Assembly (NCBI GenBank): GCA_038277395.1
Contig: CM076195.1
Span: 19,802,327-19,866,326, forward strand
Reading direction: 5' to 3'
Length of the DNA stretch: 64,000 nt
Origin: Dryocosmus kuriphilus
Lineage: Eukaryota; Arthropoda; Insecta; Hymenoptera; Cynipidae
The notes beneath the pieces were generated by a model, which did no database searches, was not told where the DNA came from, and saw only the letters and a program-made list of their open reading frames with translations. Positions 1 through 12,012 of this stretch are shown in pieces (the stretch's first letter is position 1; the number at the start of each line of letters is the position of its first letter). The position numbers and the translations under genes were made by a program.

Positions 1-1260
1 ACGCTGTGCCATGTTAGGATGGAAGAAAAAATTGACTTTCGAGAAAAAGGCATGCCACTTCCTCCCCCCATTCTATGAGGTTAGCGGAAAAAATTCCCGA
101 TATGCTTGAACCAAATCGGTAAATGTGCTACACTGACCCGGAAAATCCTATAAGGTTAACGCATGGAAAAATGAGATTCACTTTTCTACATTTAACATTA
201 GATTGCGGGAGATTTTAAGAATTTGTTAGGGAGTCTCCAACTGATAAATTCGGAAATGGTTTCTGAGTAGTATAGCAAGGGGGCTTCTGTACCACCATGA
301 CAAGCTTCGCGCTGCCGCCGACAGATGGCGCCACTACTCCCTCAGTGGTGTGTGCCCATGCTAAGTATCGACAGTCGGTATTACCCTCGGCCGGTAAGAT
401 AGGATTTCTAGATATATTAGAAACATGGCGGTTTATTACCATCAGTCGGTAAGGTAGGAATCTGTGACAGTTTGTCACCATCAGCCGGCAAGGCAGGTAG
501 TTACCAACAGTCGGTAAGGTAGAAATCTGTCACGTGTGCAATAAGCTATTTAACGTTAGTCAGTAAGGAAGGGTTCTGTTCCAGACTATATACCTCGAGA
601 ATTGACGTGGTTCATGTCCGTGCTAAGTTTACTTTAGTACGTAATAGCTAGAGACACGAAATCACCACCCTTACCCCTTCTATCACCCATGAGCAAGTAG
701 AAATGCAGTCAAGATTATGTAATGGAATTTACATCTCTCTCCTACGCATACTGTAGGTGACGTATTATGGAGATTCCCGAGAACTCGACAAGTTTCAATA
801 AGCATCGACAAGTTTCAATATGCAATTTTTCGACATGAAGGTAAACAGTTAATAAAATACTTACCTGTAAAATTTCTATCCATCGCAGTGCTTCAAAGTA
901 GAGTTTAAAATCCATCGTTGTTGCTGTTGTTTGAAGGAACGAAGCGGAAAATGTACAACTTATCCATAAATTAAAACTAAGTAAATTAAGGTAATGCAAA
1001 GTGGAAAAAAGTTAACAGTATCCCATCGATGTTTCAACGTAGAAATTCAACCCATCGATGTGTTGAAAATCCATCGTTGAAATTTGTGCAAAGCGGAAAG
1101 AAACGCATTTTCTCTCTCTTATCCATAAATTAAGGTATAAAACGTCAGACTCACTTTTCTTATCTATAAACTAAAATTAAGTAATAAGTATACACAGGCA
1201 GTTTATCTGTGAATGTTATAATTTATTATTCACACCAAGCTTCCTCAATACAAAGCTCTT

Positions 1261-1548
1261 TCATTCAACATAATCAAATTCAAAAAGATTGTATTTTCCA
1301 CCAAAGTAGCAGAAAGAGAGTTTTTTAGCCTGGACCGCTACTTCCATCTTCTCGAACGTATCCATATAAGCGGGATCCTCAAAAATCTTATTTATTCTGC
1401 TCGGCAAGTAGACTGTGATCTCATTATTCAACTCGGCCACGAATTTTGTGCCATATTTCGTTTGAAGTTTCACTATGAGGTCAGATAATGATTTCACTGG
1501 TAAGAACCGTTCCAAACGGCCAACTTTGTTAATAGCACTGAGATCCAT
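1261..1548 (-). CDS. Small Maverick ORF, unrecognised (95 aa)
   Basis: An uninterrupted 95-residue frame starting at a true ATG. The product is mixed-charge, without signal peptide or membrane segment, and ends in an aromatic-acidic tail (FEFDYVE). I do not recognise a function. A TATAAAAG box (1633-1640) and a TCAGTC initiator (1606-1611) lie upstream with the 31-bp spacing seen throughout the element. In the second copy (31797-32102) two extra T residues change the last dozen residues; this version looks the more natural one because it ends in a compact tail. Confidence 0.6.
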   Translation of the reverse strand: MDLSAINKVGRLERFLPVKSLSDLIVKLQTKYGTKFVAELNNEITVYLPSRINKIFEDPAYMDTFEKMEVAVQAKKLSFCYFGGKYNLFEFDYVE

Positions 1549-1605
1549 ATTCTTCTCTGGGTAATTAATTATGAGTAGACGTTACACTCTGTATGTTCAA
1601 TGACA

Positions 1606-1640
1606 GACTGAAGCCTCTGCAATTCGATGCTGCTTTTATA
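1606..1640 (-). promoter_or_regulatory. TATA + initiator promoter of the small ORF
   Basis: On the minus strand TATAAAAG (1633-1640) is followed by TCAGTC (1606-1611), with the initiator A 31 bases after the first T of the box. The same pair is at 32160-32194 in the other copy. Confidence 0.7.
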
Positions 1641-1972
1641 GACTAGTACACCCACTCTATCTACATTCGAGAATGTTCTAAAAGCTTGACAAGTTTCGAC
1701 AAGTTTCGGCAAGTTTCGATAAGATGACGCAATATGATGCAACGATTTTTCGCGCCAGAATGTTCTAGAAGGTTAGATTTTTCGCACCAGAATGTTCTAG
1801 AATCAACAAGATGATGCAGGTTTCGACAAGTTTCGACAAGATGATGCACGCTTCGACAAACGTTTAAACAAGATGATGCACATTTCGACAAGTTTCGACA
1901 AGTTACGCAAGGTGATGGAATGTTGTGCAATCTAACCTTCTAGAACATTCTGGCGCGAGAATGTTCCAAAGA

Positions 1973-2472
1973 NNNNNNNNNNNNNNNNNNNNNNNNNNNN
2001 NNNNNNNNNNNNNNNNNNNNNNNNNNNNNNNNNNNNNNNNNNNNNNNNNNNNNNNNNNNNNNNNNNNNNNNNNNNNNNNNNNNNNNNNNNNNNNNNNNNN
2101 NNNNNNNNNNNNNNNNNNNNNNNNNNNNNNNNNNNNNNNNNNNNNNNNNNNNNNNNNNNNNNNNNNNNNNNNNNNNNNNNNNNNNNNNNNNNNNNNNNNN
2201 NNNNNNNNNNNNNNNNNNNNNNNNNNNNNNNNNNNNNNNNNNNNNNNNNNNNNNNNNNNNNNNNNNNNNNNNNNNNNNNNNNNNNNNNNNNNNNNNNNNN
2301 NNNNNNNNNNNNNNNNNNNNNNNNNNNNNNNNNNNNNNNNNNNNNNNNNNNNNNNNNNNNNNNNNNNNNNNNNNNNNNNNNNNNNNNNNNNNNNNNNNNN
2401 NNNNNNNNNNNNNNNNNNNNNNNNNNNNNNNNNNNNNNNNNNNNNNNNNNNNNNNNNNNNNNNNNNNNNNNN
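1973..2472. other. Assembly gap, 500 N
   Basis: Exactly 500 N. The length is identical to the other two gaps, so it is a scaffolding placeholder rather than a measured distance. Confidence 0.99.
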
Positions 2473-4900
2473 TTTCCCGCAGAATATTTTAATACACCGG
2501 GAATACCCAATGATCAGAAACCATCACCATGTTTTACAAAGAAAAGAACGGCGAAACGAACTATGGTTTGATTATCGTACACTTAAACTCACACTAATTC
2601 GAGACAAACTACCCCCTTCCGATAATCGAAGGCCAGCTAGACACTCTAGAGTTAACAAAATATTTCAGTTTGATTGATCTAAAGATGGTTTTCATCATAT
2701 ACGTGTCGCGGAAGAATCGATTAAATTTAGGGTCGTTTGTCACGACGCTGGGAAAAATTTGAGTATCTCCAAAATTCCGTTTGGGCTAAAGACAGCACCG
2801 TCTAAATTTCAGCGTTTTGTTATCCAGGTGCTAAAGGAACCAGTTTGAGAGAGGCGACGTCGGGGCGTATATGGACGACTTCTTAATCGCCACAATAACT
2901 ATCAAGCATCACATGCAAGTGGTAAACGAGGTTCTTAGAGCAGTGGGCAACAATCATCTACAAGTAAGGATCGACAATGCAAATTTTTATTCTCAGATAA
3001 TAGAATTTTCCCTTGGTTATCGGAATCGAAGGGTATCAACCTTGAAGGGGGGATCGAAGCTCTGTATTAACTATCCGCGTTGCCTACGAATGTAAGAGAG
3101 GTAGTGGATTCTGTTCTTGGGTTGTGCTAACATTTCGAAAGTTCAACCCGAGAACTTCTCGATAATAGCCAAGCCTATGTAATGACTTGTTTTCGCGATG
3201 GAGAAATTTCTTATTTTCAGCGCAAAGGGAATTAGAAGTTTTCGAGTATTTTAAAAGCAATATAATCCGAAACAGAACGATTTAGAGCGTGTTCCAATCC
3301 TCGACATGAGACAGAACTACACTGTGATAGTGGAGCTCATTAGGTTTCGGGGCAATACTCTTAAAGAAATAAAGAAGATCTTAAATTATCACCCTATATT
3401 TTTATTTTTTCTGAAACGAACAACGACGCGTGGAAAGTAGGTACCTGAAACAAGTTTCGAACATTAGAGACACTTGCTATTCGTTTACGCACAAAAAGAT
3501 TTAGGATTTACCTGTTTGGCATATTACAATTAAGCATTCAATACTGATTGCAATTCGCTGATTCTTGTCGTTAAAAAAAAGAGACATCCAATACCACGCA
3601 TTGAACGGGGGGGGCGTTAAACAAGTATTAGTTTTTGATTACAACCCTAGAAGCATAGGAAGAAGGAAGGAAAATGTCCCCATGTTCGACGCAATTAAGT
3701 CGCGTTCGTAACGTTCTCAGTGGTTGAAGATAATACGTTCTGAGAGAAACCTAGCGTCATGTGCCAATATCAAGACCCTAAGTATAATAAATATGGCGAG
3801 ACAATCTAGAAAAAAAAAGCAATCAAAATTGTTCGCGTTGAGATCCAGGTATTATATATCGAAAAAAGAAACGACGACTTGCTATTTTATGTACCGTTTA
3901 GATATGGAGCCAGAACATAGTGTATTAAATAATCACGACGAAAATGGGTCAAGTGGGCGTTGAAAAAAATGTGCTATAAACATTTTTGAAAAGTTATTGG
4001 TTCCTAATCTAAAAGACAAGGCGACTAACGCCATGTACACAAAAGAATGTATGTATTCGAGGTCGTCGAGTCATGTCTTGAAAGTTTGTAAAATTGTACG
4101 TACTCTAAAGAACAAATAGTCGAGAGGACTATATCGAGTGCTTCTTAACAATAATTCGAATACTATAGAAAAATCGATACAAATAGTATACGACAGAGGT
4201 AGCGATTTATAAGTCTGGCAGACTTCACCAATTTATTCTTAATGAAAATAGATATTACGGCTATATCAAAATTGCAGTCGCCTCACCGCAACGCGAATGG
4301 ACAAGCAAAACGGACGTTAACAGAGTATTAAAACCAATGTATAAGCAAGCTAAATACGAAAACAGTGATCATTGGCTTAAGGTACTAAGGCGAGGATGAG
4401 CATGAGAATGAAACAAATCGGTATACAAAAGCTACTGAGTGAAAAACCCGAGTAGGCCATATATTCGGATAGATCAAAAGTAGTAAGATTTGGAGAACAC
4501 CATACGCGAATTCTTAAACGGAAATTTCAATTCTAAATTTAGAGTTTTGGTAGCTAAGAGAGAGAGAGCAGAGAGAGAGAGAGAGAGATCGCTCTAGAAA
4601 AAAGATTCATATAAAGCTCAAAACGTCTAATACAGACATATCACGATAAGTCACTGTAAATCAATGCACGTATATACCCATGTAGGGAATTGGGTATCAT
4701 ATCATTTTAGAAATTTCGACCGTACATAAAAGGTTCCTCGCAAGATCTTCCCGGATAGTCCAAAGGTTCCCTTATCAGATCACGAAAGCGCTGCGAAATG
4801 ATCCGTTGTAGATTGAAGCCGGTCATTGGACTGTTTCCAAATGTCACAAAAACACTTATCAAAGAAGTTGTGGGAACCAGCAAACATGAGACTATGAACG
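2473..4900 (+). pseudogene. Ty3/gypsy pol, error-rich second copy
   Basis: This is collinear with 55606-57905: reverse transcriptase (about 2473-3370, including the stretch around the YMDD site near 2870), RNase H (about 3370-3700) and integrase (about 3700-4900). Compared with contig 4 it carries very many single-base insertions and deletions, often homopolymer length changes, so no long frame survives. The pattern looks like unpolished long-read sequence at a contig end rather than evolutionary decay, because the matching copy reads through the same places. No useful protein can be called here. Confidence 0.8.
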
Positions 4901-7140
4901 AAAAACTACGGAAAGATCAAACTCGCCATCGGAGGCTATCGACAATGTAACCGGAAAAATTTAAGATCTAAAAATTTATTGAATTGACGTTCACAATGTA
5001 ATCAAACCTTTCCGTACTCCTAAAAGTAAAACACTGTTTTCCCTCGTTTTAATTATTGTGTGTTCAAATTGGGCGAGGACTGGCCTATAGTCAGGATTGT
5101 CCGCGAACTGTAAGGTTTAACATTCTCCGCACTCGGATAAAGGGCGAGTCATCTAGCGGACATGCACGACGTCAGGTCGAGTGAGAGTCCCGTCGTATAA
5201 GTTAGGTATGTCGATGGTACACGCGGTCCAATGCATCCATATTTTTTGAGTTAAATGTATCTGACTCAACTCGATGGATGTACCAACTAAAACATGTTAT
5301 AGCATATCGGATGTCGGCCTTTTGTTTTTGTTTATTCTGGTTTTTCACTACAAAGTTTGGAAATTAAATACTAAAAGAAGAAGGCTGTTTTTGTCTGCGT
5401 CCTGAATATGTTTTATAATTGTAAAAAAGATTTTGAAAAAAAAAATAAAAGAATTTGTCTCAATTAACCGACCGCGACATCTGTGAAAGGGTAGCAAATG
5501 AAAATGGACAGACATGAGCGACATGACTAAGGTTCATTATTTGCCACTTTGCTTTATTATAAATCATACTACGTTATCAGGATAATAATTATCCTACACA
5601 GCAGATGTGGTTGAGAATAATTTTGAAATTTTTATTATTCACGGACCCCCCCCTCGTGGAACAAAAATTTTCCCAGGTGTGGTGTTTCTATAATGATTAA
5701 ATAAGAAGAATATAATCTTGTTCACATTGATTCTTCTTGGTCCGCACCCGACCCTGGTTACATGGCGAGATTATACTCGGATATCGAATGAACTCGAAAT
5801 GCGTTGCAAACCAAGTTTCTTAAAATCCGCAACATGCCGATTTCAATTATTGATTCCCGAACACAATGTGTTGGAAACTTTCAGACTTGTTATAGTATTT
5901 TTTGATAGCAGGCAAAATTTCTTTAAATTATTAGCAACAAATTAACTCGAAGTCATTTTTACAAAAAATATTTACAGAAATGCAGTAGTTCCAAGTGAAA
6001 ACCAAAAGCCAATCCTGGGTAATCAACTTAACAATGAGTGCGAGATTTTCGAAGTTATTCGTTACAAATCACTGTTTTCCTAGATAGGATCCATATTGTA
6101 ATTTAGTATTCAAATCATAAGTTTCTTAAATGGGTAATAAATTACTTGAGTGCAGATCATTTTTTGATGAAATAAAGATAATTTCTGAAATTCAAGTAAA
6201 TTTCTAAATTCAAGGTGAGAACTATTTTCAGTATCCTTTTTTAACCTGTGTACTGTACTGTTGAAATTGTGACAAAATTACCGGCAGAAATGTAAATAAA
6301 TGTACGTAGTATGTACCAAATACAATCAGATCTAAATAGATCATGTATCATCGTCCATACACGAGCATTAGACATTTTAAGAAATATGGGTCACTTATTA
6401 TGACGTCGCTATATGTTTTAATTCAAATATGGGCATTTTTTGAATTTACCCACCCCAAGAAACAAAAAGTCCGATCCGAATGAAATTTGGAGAAAGTTTT
6501 TAGTTCTGTTAATGGATATTTACATCTGACAAGCATAATGTTTCCGATATGAACATGAAATTGACCGTGGGGGAGTGGTGGGCCTATTTGAATTTTGTGC
6601 TGACCAATCGATGGGAAATTTATATTAGCTTTCACTTACAACAATTCAACGCCTTAAGGAATAACGGTTCCTGTTACGATCCCCCAAATTTACAAATGTT
6701 CTATTCTTCCTGGTCTACAGTTTGTCGATAGTCGGGACAAAGCTTAAATAATTTCATAATTTGACTGCAAATGAAAGCCATAGTTTTGAATTTTGTATAT
6801 TGTCTTAGTTCTAAGAAATATTGGCAAGGTATTTTTTTTGGGATCCTGTTGGATGAGCCTGAACATATCCGACCTCTGGGCAAATGATATACTCTAAACT
6901 CAGAAGCGCGCTATCATACAGTGGGACCCCAGGACCAAAGTGCGTAGATGTCATACATATCTAGGGTACTTGGATGGGATTCATAGGATATAGTGTACGC
7001 CCTAGTGAAATAGTGAGCCACTTTATTGAGCCCTAAATCTTATAGAGCAAAGAAAATGCATTTTGTCCTTTATTTACATGTTGTGGTGACTGCTATCTTT
7101 AACAGCGTTACTAATCAATATATCGATTATTTAATATTTG
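4900..7140. other. Non-coding stretch collinear with 57905-59990
   Basis: This follows the gypsy pol and may hold its 3' untranslated region or LTR, but without a 5' LTR in the window the boundary cannot be set. Small ORFs at 5718-5945, 6423-6635, 6549-6731 and 6701-6883 have no recognisable content. I see no RNA gene. Confidence 0.6.
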
Positions 7141-7669
7141 TATTATGGCTTGTATTGTTTTAAGACAAATGCACACAATATAATCGGCTTTTATGACACA
7201 ACACAAAAAAGAATATGTTGTAACTGGAGACAGAATTAAAGAAAACTATATATCCAGAAATGGAAGAAACCAGCAGAATTAATAATATTTCGACAAAAAT
7301 GTCTTCGCAGCTGACTTCAAATCAAACTGCGTTGAAACTGGCTACAATCGACCGTTTCGACCACTGTCGTCAGTTAACGACGACAATTCGTTTAAGTCTA
7401 TTTCATCAGTATTATTATGAGGGCTCTTCCCGAAAAAATTAGAGATTTACAATAGACCCCATAGCATTCGGAAACCTTGTGCTTGATTTATGCTAACGAC
7501 TTTTAGCTAGCGCATCAAGGAAGAATTGAAAGTCACAAAGCTGCCTAAAATCTTAACGTATTTCAAACCGCCCCATTTATTACTGTAGAATACTGGAGAC
7601 TTTTATTTTTATCTCTTTATTTCAGGAAATACCCCTTTTGAGTGTCAAAGTAGATATTGCTAGTCGTCA

Positions 7670-8353
7670 CCCTACTGCAAATTCCTATATAGTCCTCCTC
7701 TTCAAGGATCCTATAAAGCGACCTATGTAGTTATTTTTATAGGATCCTATATAGGATCCTATGTGGGTGTTTTCTTCTAGGCAGTACCATAGGATTTGGC
7801 ACAGGAGTCCTCTCTATATTGTTTTTGGTACAGGATCCTGCCGTAGGATCCTAACGTCATTTCCTATTACGTGGCACCTATAGTTGAAACATAAAGGATT
7901 CTATATAGGATCCTATATAGGATACTAATGTTATATACTTAGTTAATAAATTAATTTTATACATTAAAAAATTAATAATAATAATAAGGAAATATATTAT
8001 GTTTATATATGTACTTTGTCATCCAACAGCCAGAAAAAACTACTGCGCAAACTGTAGCTCTTACAGGAAACTACTGCGCATCATTTTTATTTTATTTTTG
8101 AAAATAATTTTCAAAATATGTGTTCCTATGTAGGATCCTACATAGGACAATAGGTGCCACCTATAGAAATGACGTAGGATCCTACGCAGGATCCTGTACC
8201 AAAAAACTATATAGGATCCTGTGCCAAATCCTATAGGTACTACCTAGAAGGAAACACCCACGTAGGATCCTATATAGGATCCTATAAAGATAACTACATA
8301 GGTCGCTTTATAGGATTCCTTTACAGGAGACTATATAGGAATTTGCAGTAGGG
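7670..8353. mobile_element. GGATCC-rich foldback MITE in the outer hAT gene
   Basis: A 684-bp non-autonomous element with inverted arms of roughly 200-220 bp (about 7670-7890 and 8130-8353), starting CCCTACTGCAAATTCC and ending in its complement. The arms are packed with TAGGATCCTA-type palindromes. The host reading frame stops at the left edge and resumes at the right edge, with a 2-bp CA repeated on both sides. It carries no ORF, and the superfamily is not clear. Confidence 0.82.
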
Positions 8354-8625
8354 CATGGGCGGTTTTTTCTGGGGGTTAATATCCAATATATTAAAGACAA
8401 AAGAATTAAGATAAGAACGTTAGCTATTCATGAATTACCTGACAGTACGACAAGTGACTACTTGCTTTCAGTTATGAAAAATGTCTTAAAATCTTTTTTC
8501 AAAATAATATAGAGGATATCTATTCATTTACGACCGATAATGGTCGAATATGTTACGCTTGCGGCCATTAATTGCAGATGCGCAGCAAAGCATAATCAGT
8601 GTTGACAGTGGTGAGGATGAACAGC

Positions 8626-8633
8626 GTACAGAC
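8626..8633. repeat. 8-bp target duplication, left (GTACAGAC)
   Basis: GTACAGAC directly precedes the CAGTGATCCC terminus and recurs at 15776-15783 directly after the other terminus. Eight bases is the hAT standard. Confidence 0.95.
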
Positions 8634-8698
8634 CAGTGATCCCAGATCGGACACGCGAATCCTCACTACACTATTGCACGTCCATGTCCGTGTGAAAA
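8634..8698 (+). repeat. Left terminal inverted repeat of inner hAT
   Basis: Pairs with 15712-15775. One extra T near 8669 is absent from the matching copy at 61462-61525 and is probably a base-calling error. Confidence 0.93.
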
Positions 8699-9359
8699 AA
8701 GTAGGAGTCAGAGCATATGACTATGGTTGCGTGCGCATCCGACTTCTCCTCTTCTGAATCGAAAACTCGAAGGCGTACGATTGCCGGTCGGGAAATTGAC
8801 CCGGGATAAATTTAAATCTGTATATTTTACAAATCGTTTAAAAACTTTTGTATCACCTACAATCATGTTAATTCCAGATTGGCTAGTGACGTATAAATTA
8901 AGTTTTCATAACCATATTAGTAATTAATTGGTTATTACAGGTGACGCGAATATAGTCTAACCTTAGAAGCACGGGAGGGTATTTTAATTTTTTCAATTCA
9001 TGATTAGATAAATTTAACTCAAAACGCTTAAAACTCTAACACAATACAATCATTTACACTCAATAATTAGTACTATTATTTTTTAATATTAACATAATAT
9101 AAATAATATAAAATTATACAGCTAGCTGGAATATTAATACTATAATATATGAATGTTATTAATATTACTATTAAAATATTATACGATGGTAATGCAATAT
9201 ATTAATACTACTATCTATAAAATTAAAATTATCCGACAATAAATTTGAAGTTTCTATTGAATGAAAAATTTTTTAGTTTGAATTATATTTTTATAAATTG
9301 TAATTTGACAATGTTTTACTTTGAATTATATATGTTGTTTTTTAATGGAAATTAAATAC

Positions 9360-9960
9360 ATATATTTTACGATTTCGCAGAAAAAAAAGTTCTTTCAATG
9401 TTGTGAGTTTTTGGATTTTAAAAACTGATCAAGTGTTAAAGTGTGTATTTTCAAAAAAACTTTTTCACGTCTTAACTTTTTTATTTCATATGTGCGCTAT
9501 TTGCTTCAAGTTTAGGTTTTGTTTCGTTTTTTTTTTAATTTTCAAAATATAAATCTTAAATTTTTTTATCGAAAAAAGTCATAAGGAAAAATTGCTCGAC
9601 TTTTTTAGTACTACAAAAATCCGTGAATGAAATTTTTAAATTAAAAAGTTATTTCAAAAATTTTCAAAATCCTCCCACTTTTCGAATTTTTATCCAAAAT
9701 TAATTGCTAGTCAACGAACTTGACCTTGATCTTAGGACACTACAAAAGTATATTAAGGTCAATCCAGTCGGTCAATTCTTTCGAAAGATATTGTGCTAAA
9801 AAATAAAATTTACAGATAGACATACAGAGATACAGACAGAGACACATAATGTGTTTTGGGTTCAGAGGATCTCAAAACCTGGACATTTAACAAAAACTGG
9901 GAGGGGGGAGGGGGTCAAATTTTACACAAATACCAATATTTGTGCATTCTCTAATCCTGA
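9360..9960. repeat. Dispersed AT-rich repeat with G-run module
   Basis: This contains the sequence order 'TCGAAAG-TAT', a short run of CAGA-type repeats, 'TTCAGAGGATCTCAAAACCTGG' split features and a G-rich run before CAAATTTTAC. The same order appears at 62190-62780 (the second copy of this locus) and, more diverged, several times in the tandem array at 47880-51830. No coding potential was seen. Confidence 0.6.
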
Positions 9961-10067
9961 AGGTTTAAAATATGGAACCGCGCATTGAAGAACTGTAAAG
10001 TTTGAAAATTTAAATTACTAAATTAAAAGGAAGGGTACATAATAAATAAAAAAACAACAATTTTGAG

Positions 10068-10069
10068 CC

Positions 10070-10108
<39 letters not shown>

Positions 10109-10125
10109 ATATATATATAAAATGT
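10068..10125. repeat. AT microsatellite
   Basis: An AT dinucleotide tract that differs in length from the copy at 62892-62940, as expected for a polymorphic microsatellite or a stutter error. Confidence 0.9.
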
Positions 10126-10389
10126 AATTGGCTCGGTGGAAAAAGCCTGAGAGGCATTAAAAACCACTGAAAACGACCCACAATGCGGATATTTTATTAT
10201 TGAATAAGAAGAATAGAAATAGAAGAAGAAATAGAACGGGGTGCTTTTTTAAAGTGAGTCCCCTTGCCTCTCACGAACGAAAAATAAATCTAATATAATT
10301 TTTAATAAAATAAAACCTTCGAAAATCGGGTGCTCTTTTACCGTGAGTCCCCTTGCCTCTCACAAACATAGTTTAAAAATTAAAATACT

Positions 10390-12012
10390 TCATTCACACA
10401 GTTCATCATCATTCGACGTTCCGGCATGAAAATTTGAGGCATTCATTCTTTTTTTCGGCGGCTCATACAATTTTCCAGACGACATTCGAGACAACTGATC
10501 ATCTGAGTTCTGACACCGAAGCAGTTGGAGCAGTGTTTTCTTGCTGATGTTGCTTTGCCGATTTTACGACGGTAATAGCGTTAATGCTATCTGCCGATAA
10601 GCGATTACGCTTTTTCGTCGCAATATCGGGTAATAAGGAAAAAACTCTTTCTGCAGCTGCATTAGAATGTGGCAAAGGTCGGATGTATCCTACCAATTTC
10701 GTCAATTGTGGATATTTGACATGACCGTTCGCGTCTCTAGTAGATAATATAATTTTCCACAACTCATCAAAAGAACGCATGTCAAGTTCGGGTTGCGAAG
10801 AAAAATCCCGGTAAACAAGGCGTCATTCCAATTTCAAAGCACCTTTGTCGATATTGCCAAATTTATCGCAAAAATAGTAAAGATCGTCCAATTGGCTGTC
10901 TCTGTCGCTAACAGTCAAAACTTGTGTAGCATCAAAGACAGACAATTTTACGAAAAATTCATCTTGAATATAGTGTAACCTTCTCGAAATCTGAAAAGCG
11001 GCTTCAACCAAAAATGAAAGGCAATTTTCTCGAATTTCGCGTATAATTGCGATATTTGGAGAATTTTCATCAGTTATATCCTGAGTCAATTCTTCCAAAA
11101 TATCGTTACAATCCGGCCCGAAACTGATATTTTCTAACGACTTTTGAGAATCAGGTAAAGCAAAATTAACATTCCCTGCATCTAGAAACATTAACAAAGG
11201 TGCTTTCAAAAAGTGCCTCGCGATTATCTTAAGAAATTCAAGACTTTTTGAGTGAAGAAGATGTACTCTTGTTTCAGAGTGTTGAAAAAAAAGATTAATT
11301 TTGTTAAATTCGAATAGAATGTGCTCTAAAAATGCTAAATACGCTCTTGTTCGGGATTTTCCAAGTTCCCTTTGATTTCTTTAAAAGTTACATTCGATTT
11401 TTTCGGAAAAACACAATACGTTAAAGTAAAATAATAATAAATCATACAATTCCCGTATTCTTTCAATACAAGTATGGCAACCTAGCCATCGCGTTTTTGC
11501 GTAATTTAGAATCTTGAGAGACGTTCCTTGAAAAGCTGAAGTTATTTGCTCGAACGCTTCGGAGCGCTTGGTGCTGTTCATGTTCTGAACAATGGACTGC
11601 AGAAAGCTATCGATGTAGGTCGGAATAGCTTTATTACAAGCATCTTTTGCAACTAAGGCGAGCTTATGGCAAATGCAAGTAATTATGAGTATTGCCGGAT
11701 TTTCTTTAAGAATCAAAGTTTTAAAAGAATTTTTATCTCCTATCATAACTGATGCATTATCAGTGGAGACCGCTAAGATATTAGAGAAAGGAATTTTATT
11801 ATCAGACATGTAATTTTTGAAAATCGCAAAGATACCCTCTGCACTTAAATTTGTGGAATCGATTTTAATTAATTTCGCTAATCCGGTTATCACATCGAGA
11901 GTTTCGCAATCGACAAATGAAACCAAAAATGTCATCCATTTTTTGGATCCATTTGGATCAGTTGTCTCGTCAACATATACAGAGAACTTGGTTTTCCTGA
12001 TCTGCCACTGAA
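10390..12012 (-). pseudogene. Inner hAT transposase, two in-frame stops
   Basis: One continuous frame apart from a TAA at 11381-11383 and a TGA near 10815, with a 2-base deletion near 10507 in this copy. Visible landmarks are the DETTD block (11957-11971) holding the first catalytic Asp, a CHKLAL block (about 11665-11690), a TRWLGCHT block (about 11470-11490) and the C-terminal dimerisation helix with AAAERVFSLL (about 10630-10665). It should excise and insert the element by cut-and-paste. No BED finger is attached: the frame ends upstream at about 12012 beside a possible splice acceptor (TTTTCAG), so an upstream exon may be missing or unrecognised. Confidence 0.85.

Larger units (their letters stand above)
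1..1972. repeat. Second copy of 30553-32526 (flank plus Maverick left end)
   Basis: This stretch is the same sequence as 30553-32526. By eye I find one substitution (near 1188 against 31741) and a 2-base T-run difference (near 1305 against 31852). The match includes 265 bases outside the Maverick element and its TTTCTG target duplication (260-265), so it cannot be an independent insertion. It stops at the 500-N gap. A haplotig or collapsed-gap artefact is likeliest; a recent segmental duplication is the alternative. Confidence 0.93.
266..1972. mobile_element. Maverick/Polinton left end, truncated by gap
   Basis: The element begins with AGTAGTATAGC at 266, directly after TTTCTG, exactly as at 30818. 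It carries the terminal repeat, the subterminal CAGTCGGTAAGG-type repeats (about 386-570) and the first small minus-strand ORF, then runs into the N gap. Nothing of its capsid or replication genes is present in this copy. Confidence 0.85.
7140..8633 (+). pseudogene. Outer hAT transposase, 5' part (interrupted)
   Basis: Conceptual translation gives, in order, a BED-finger-like segment (histidine-rich, around 7150-7230), a region resembling the hAT N-terminal domain (around 7300-7440), and the start of the RNase H-like core with a VDIASRH block and a TTDNG block near 8535. The reading frame is broken by many indels in this copy; 59917-61461 is the cleaner version. A foldback element splits it at 7670-8353, and the inner hAT transposon splits it again at 8634. 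The gene continues at 15784. Such transposases act in the nucleus on the ends of their own family. Confidence 0.72.

Noticed and set aside
742..999. 85-residue minus-strand ORF (also 31294-31551)
   Set aside because: It runs through a perfect splice-donor consensus and has no recognisable content as a continuous protein.
1925..2677. Long frames crossing the N gaps (also 29426-30135 and 52733-53464)
   Set aside because: They exist only because N positions cannot form stop codons.
7670..8353. CRISPR-like or satellite array from repeated GGATCC units
   Set aside because: Units are irregular and arranged as two inverted arms, as in a foldback transposon.
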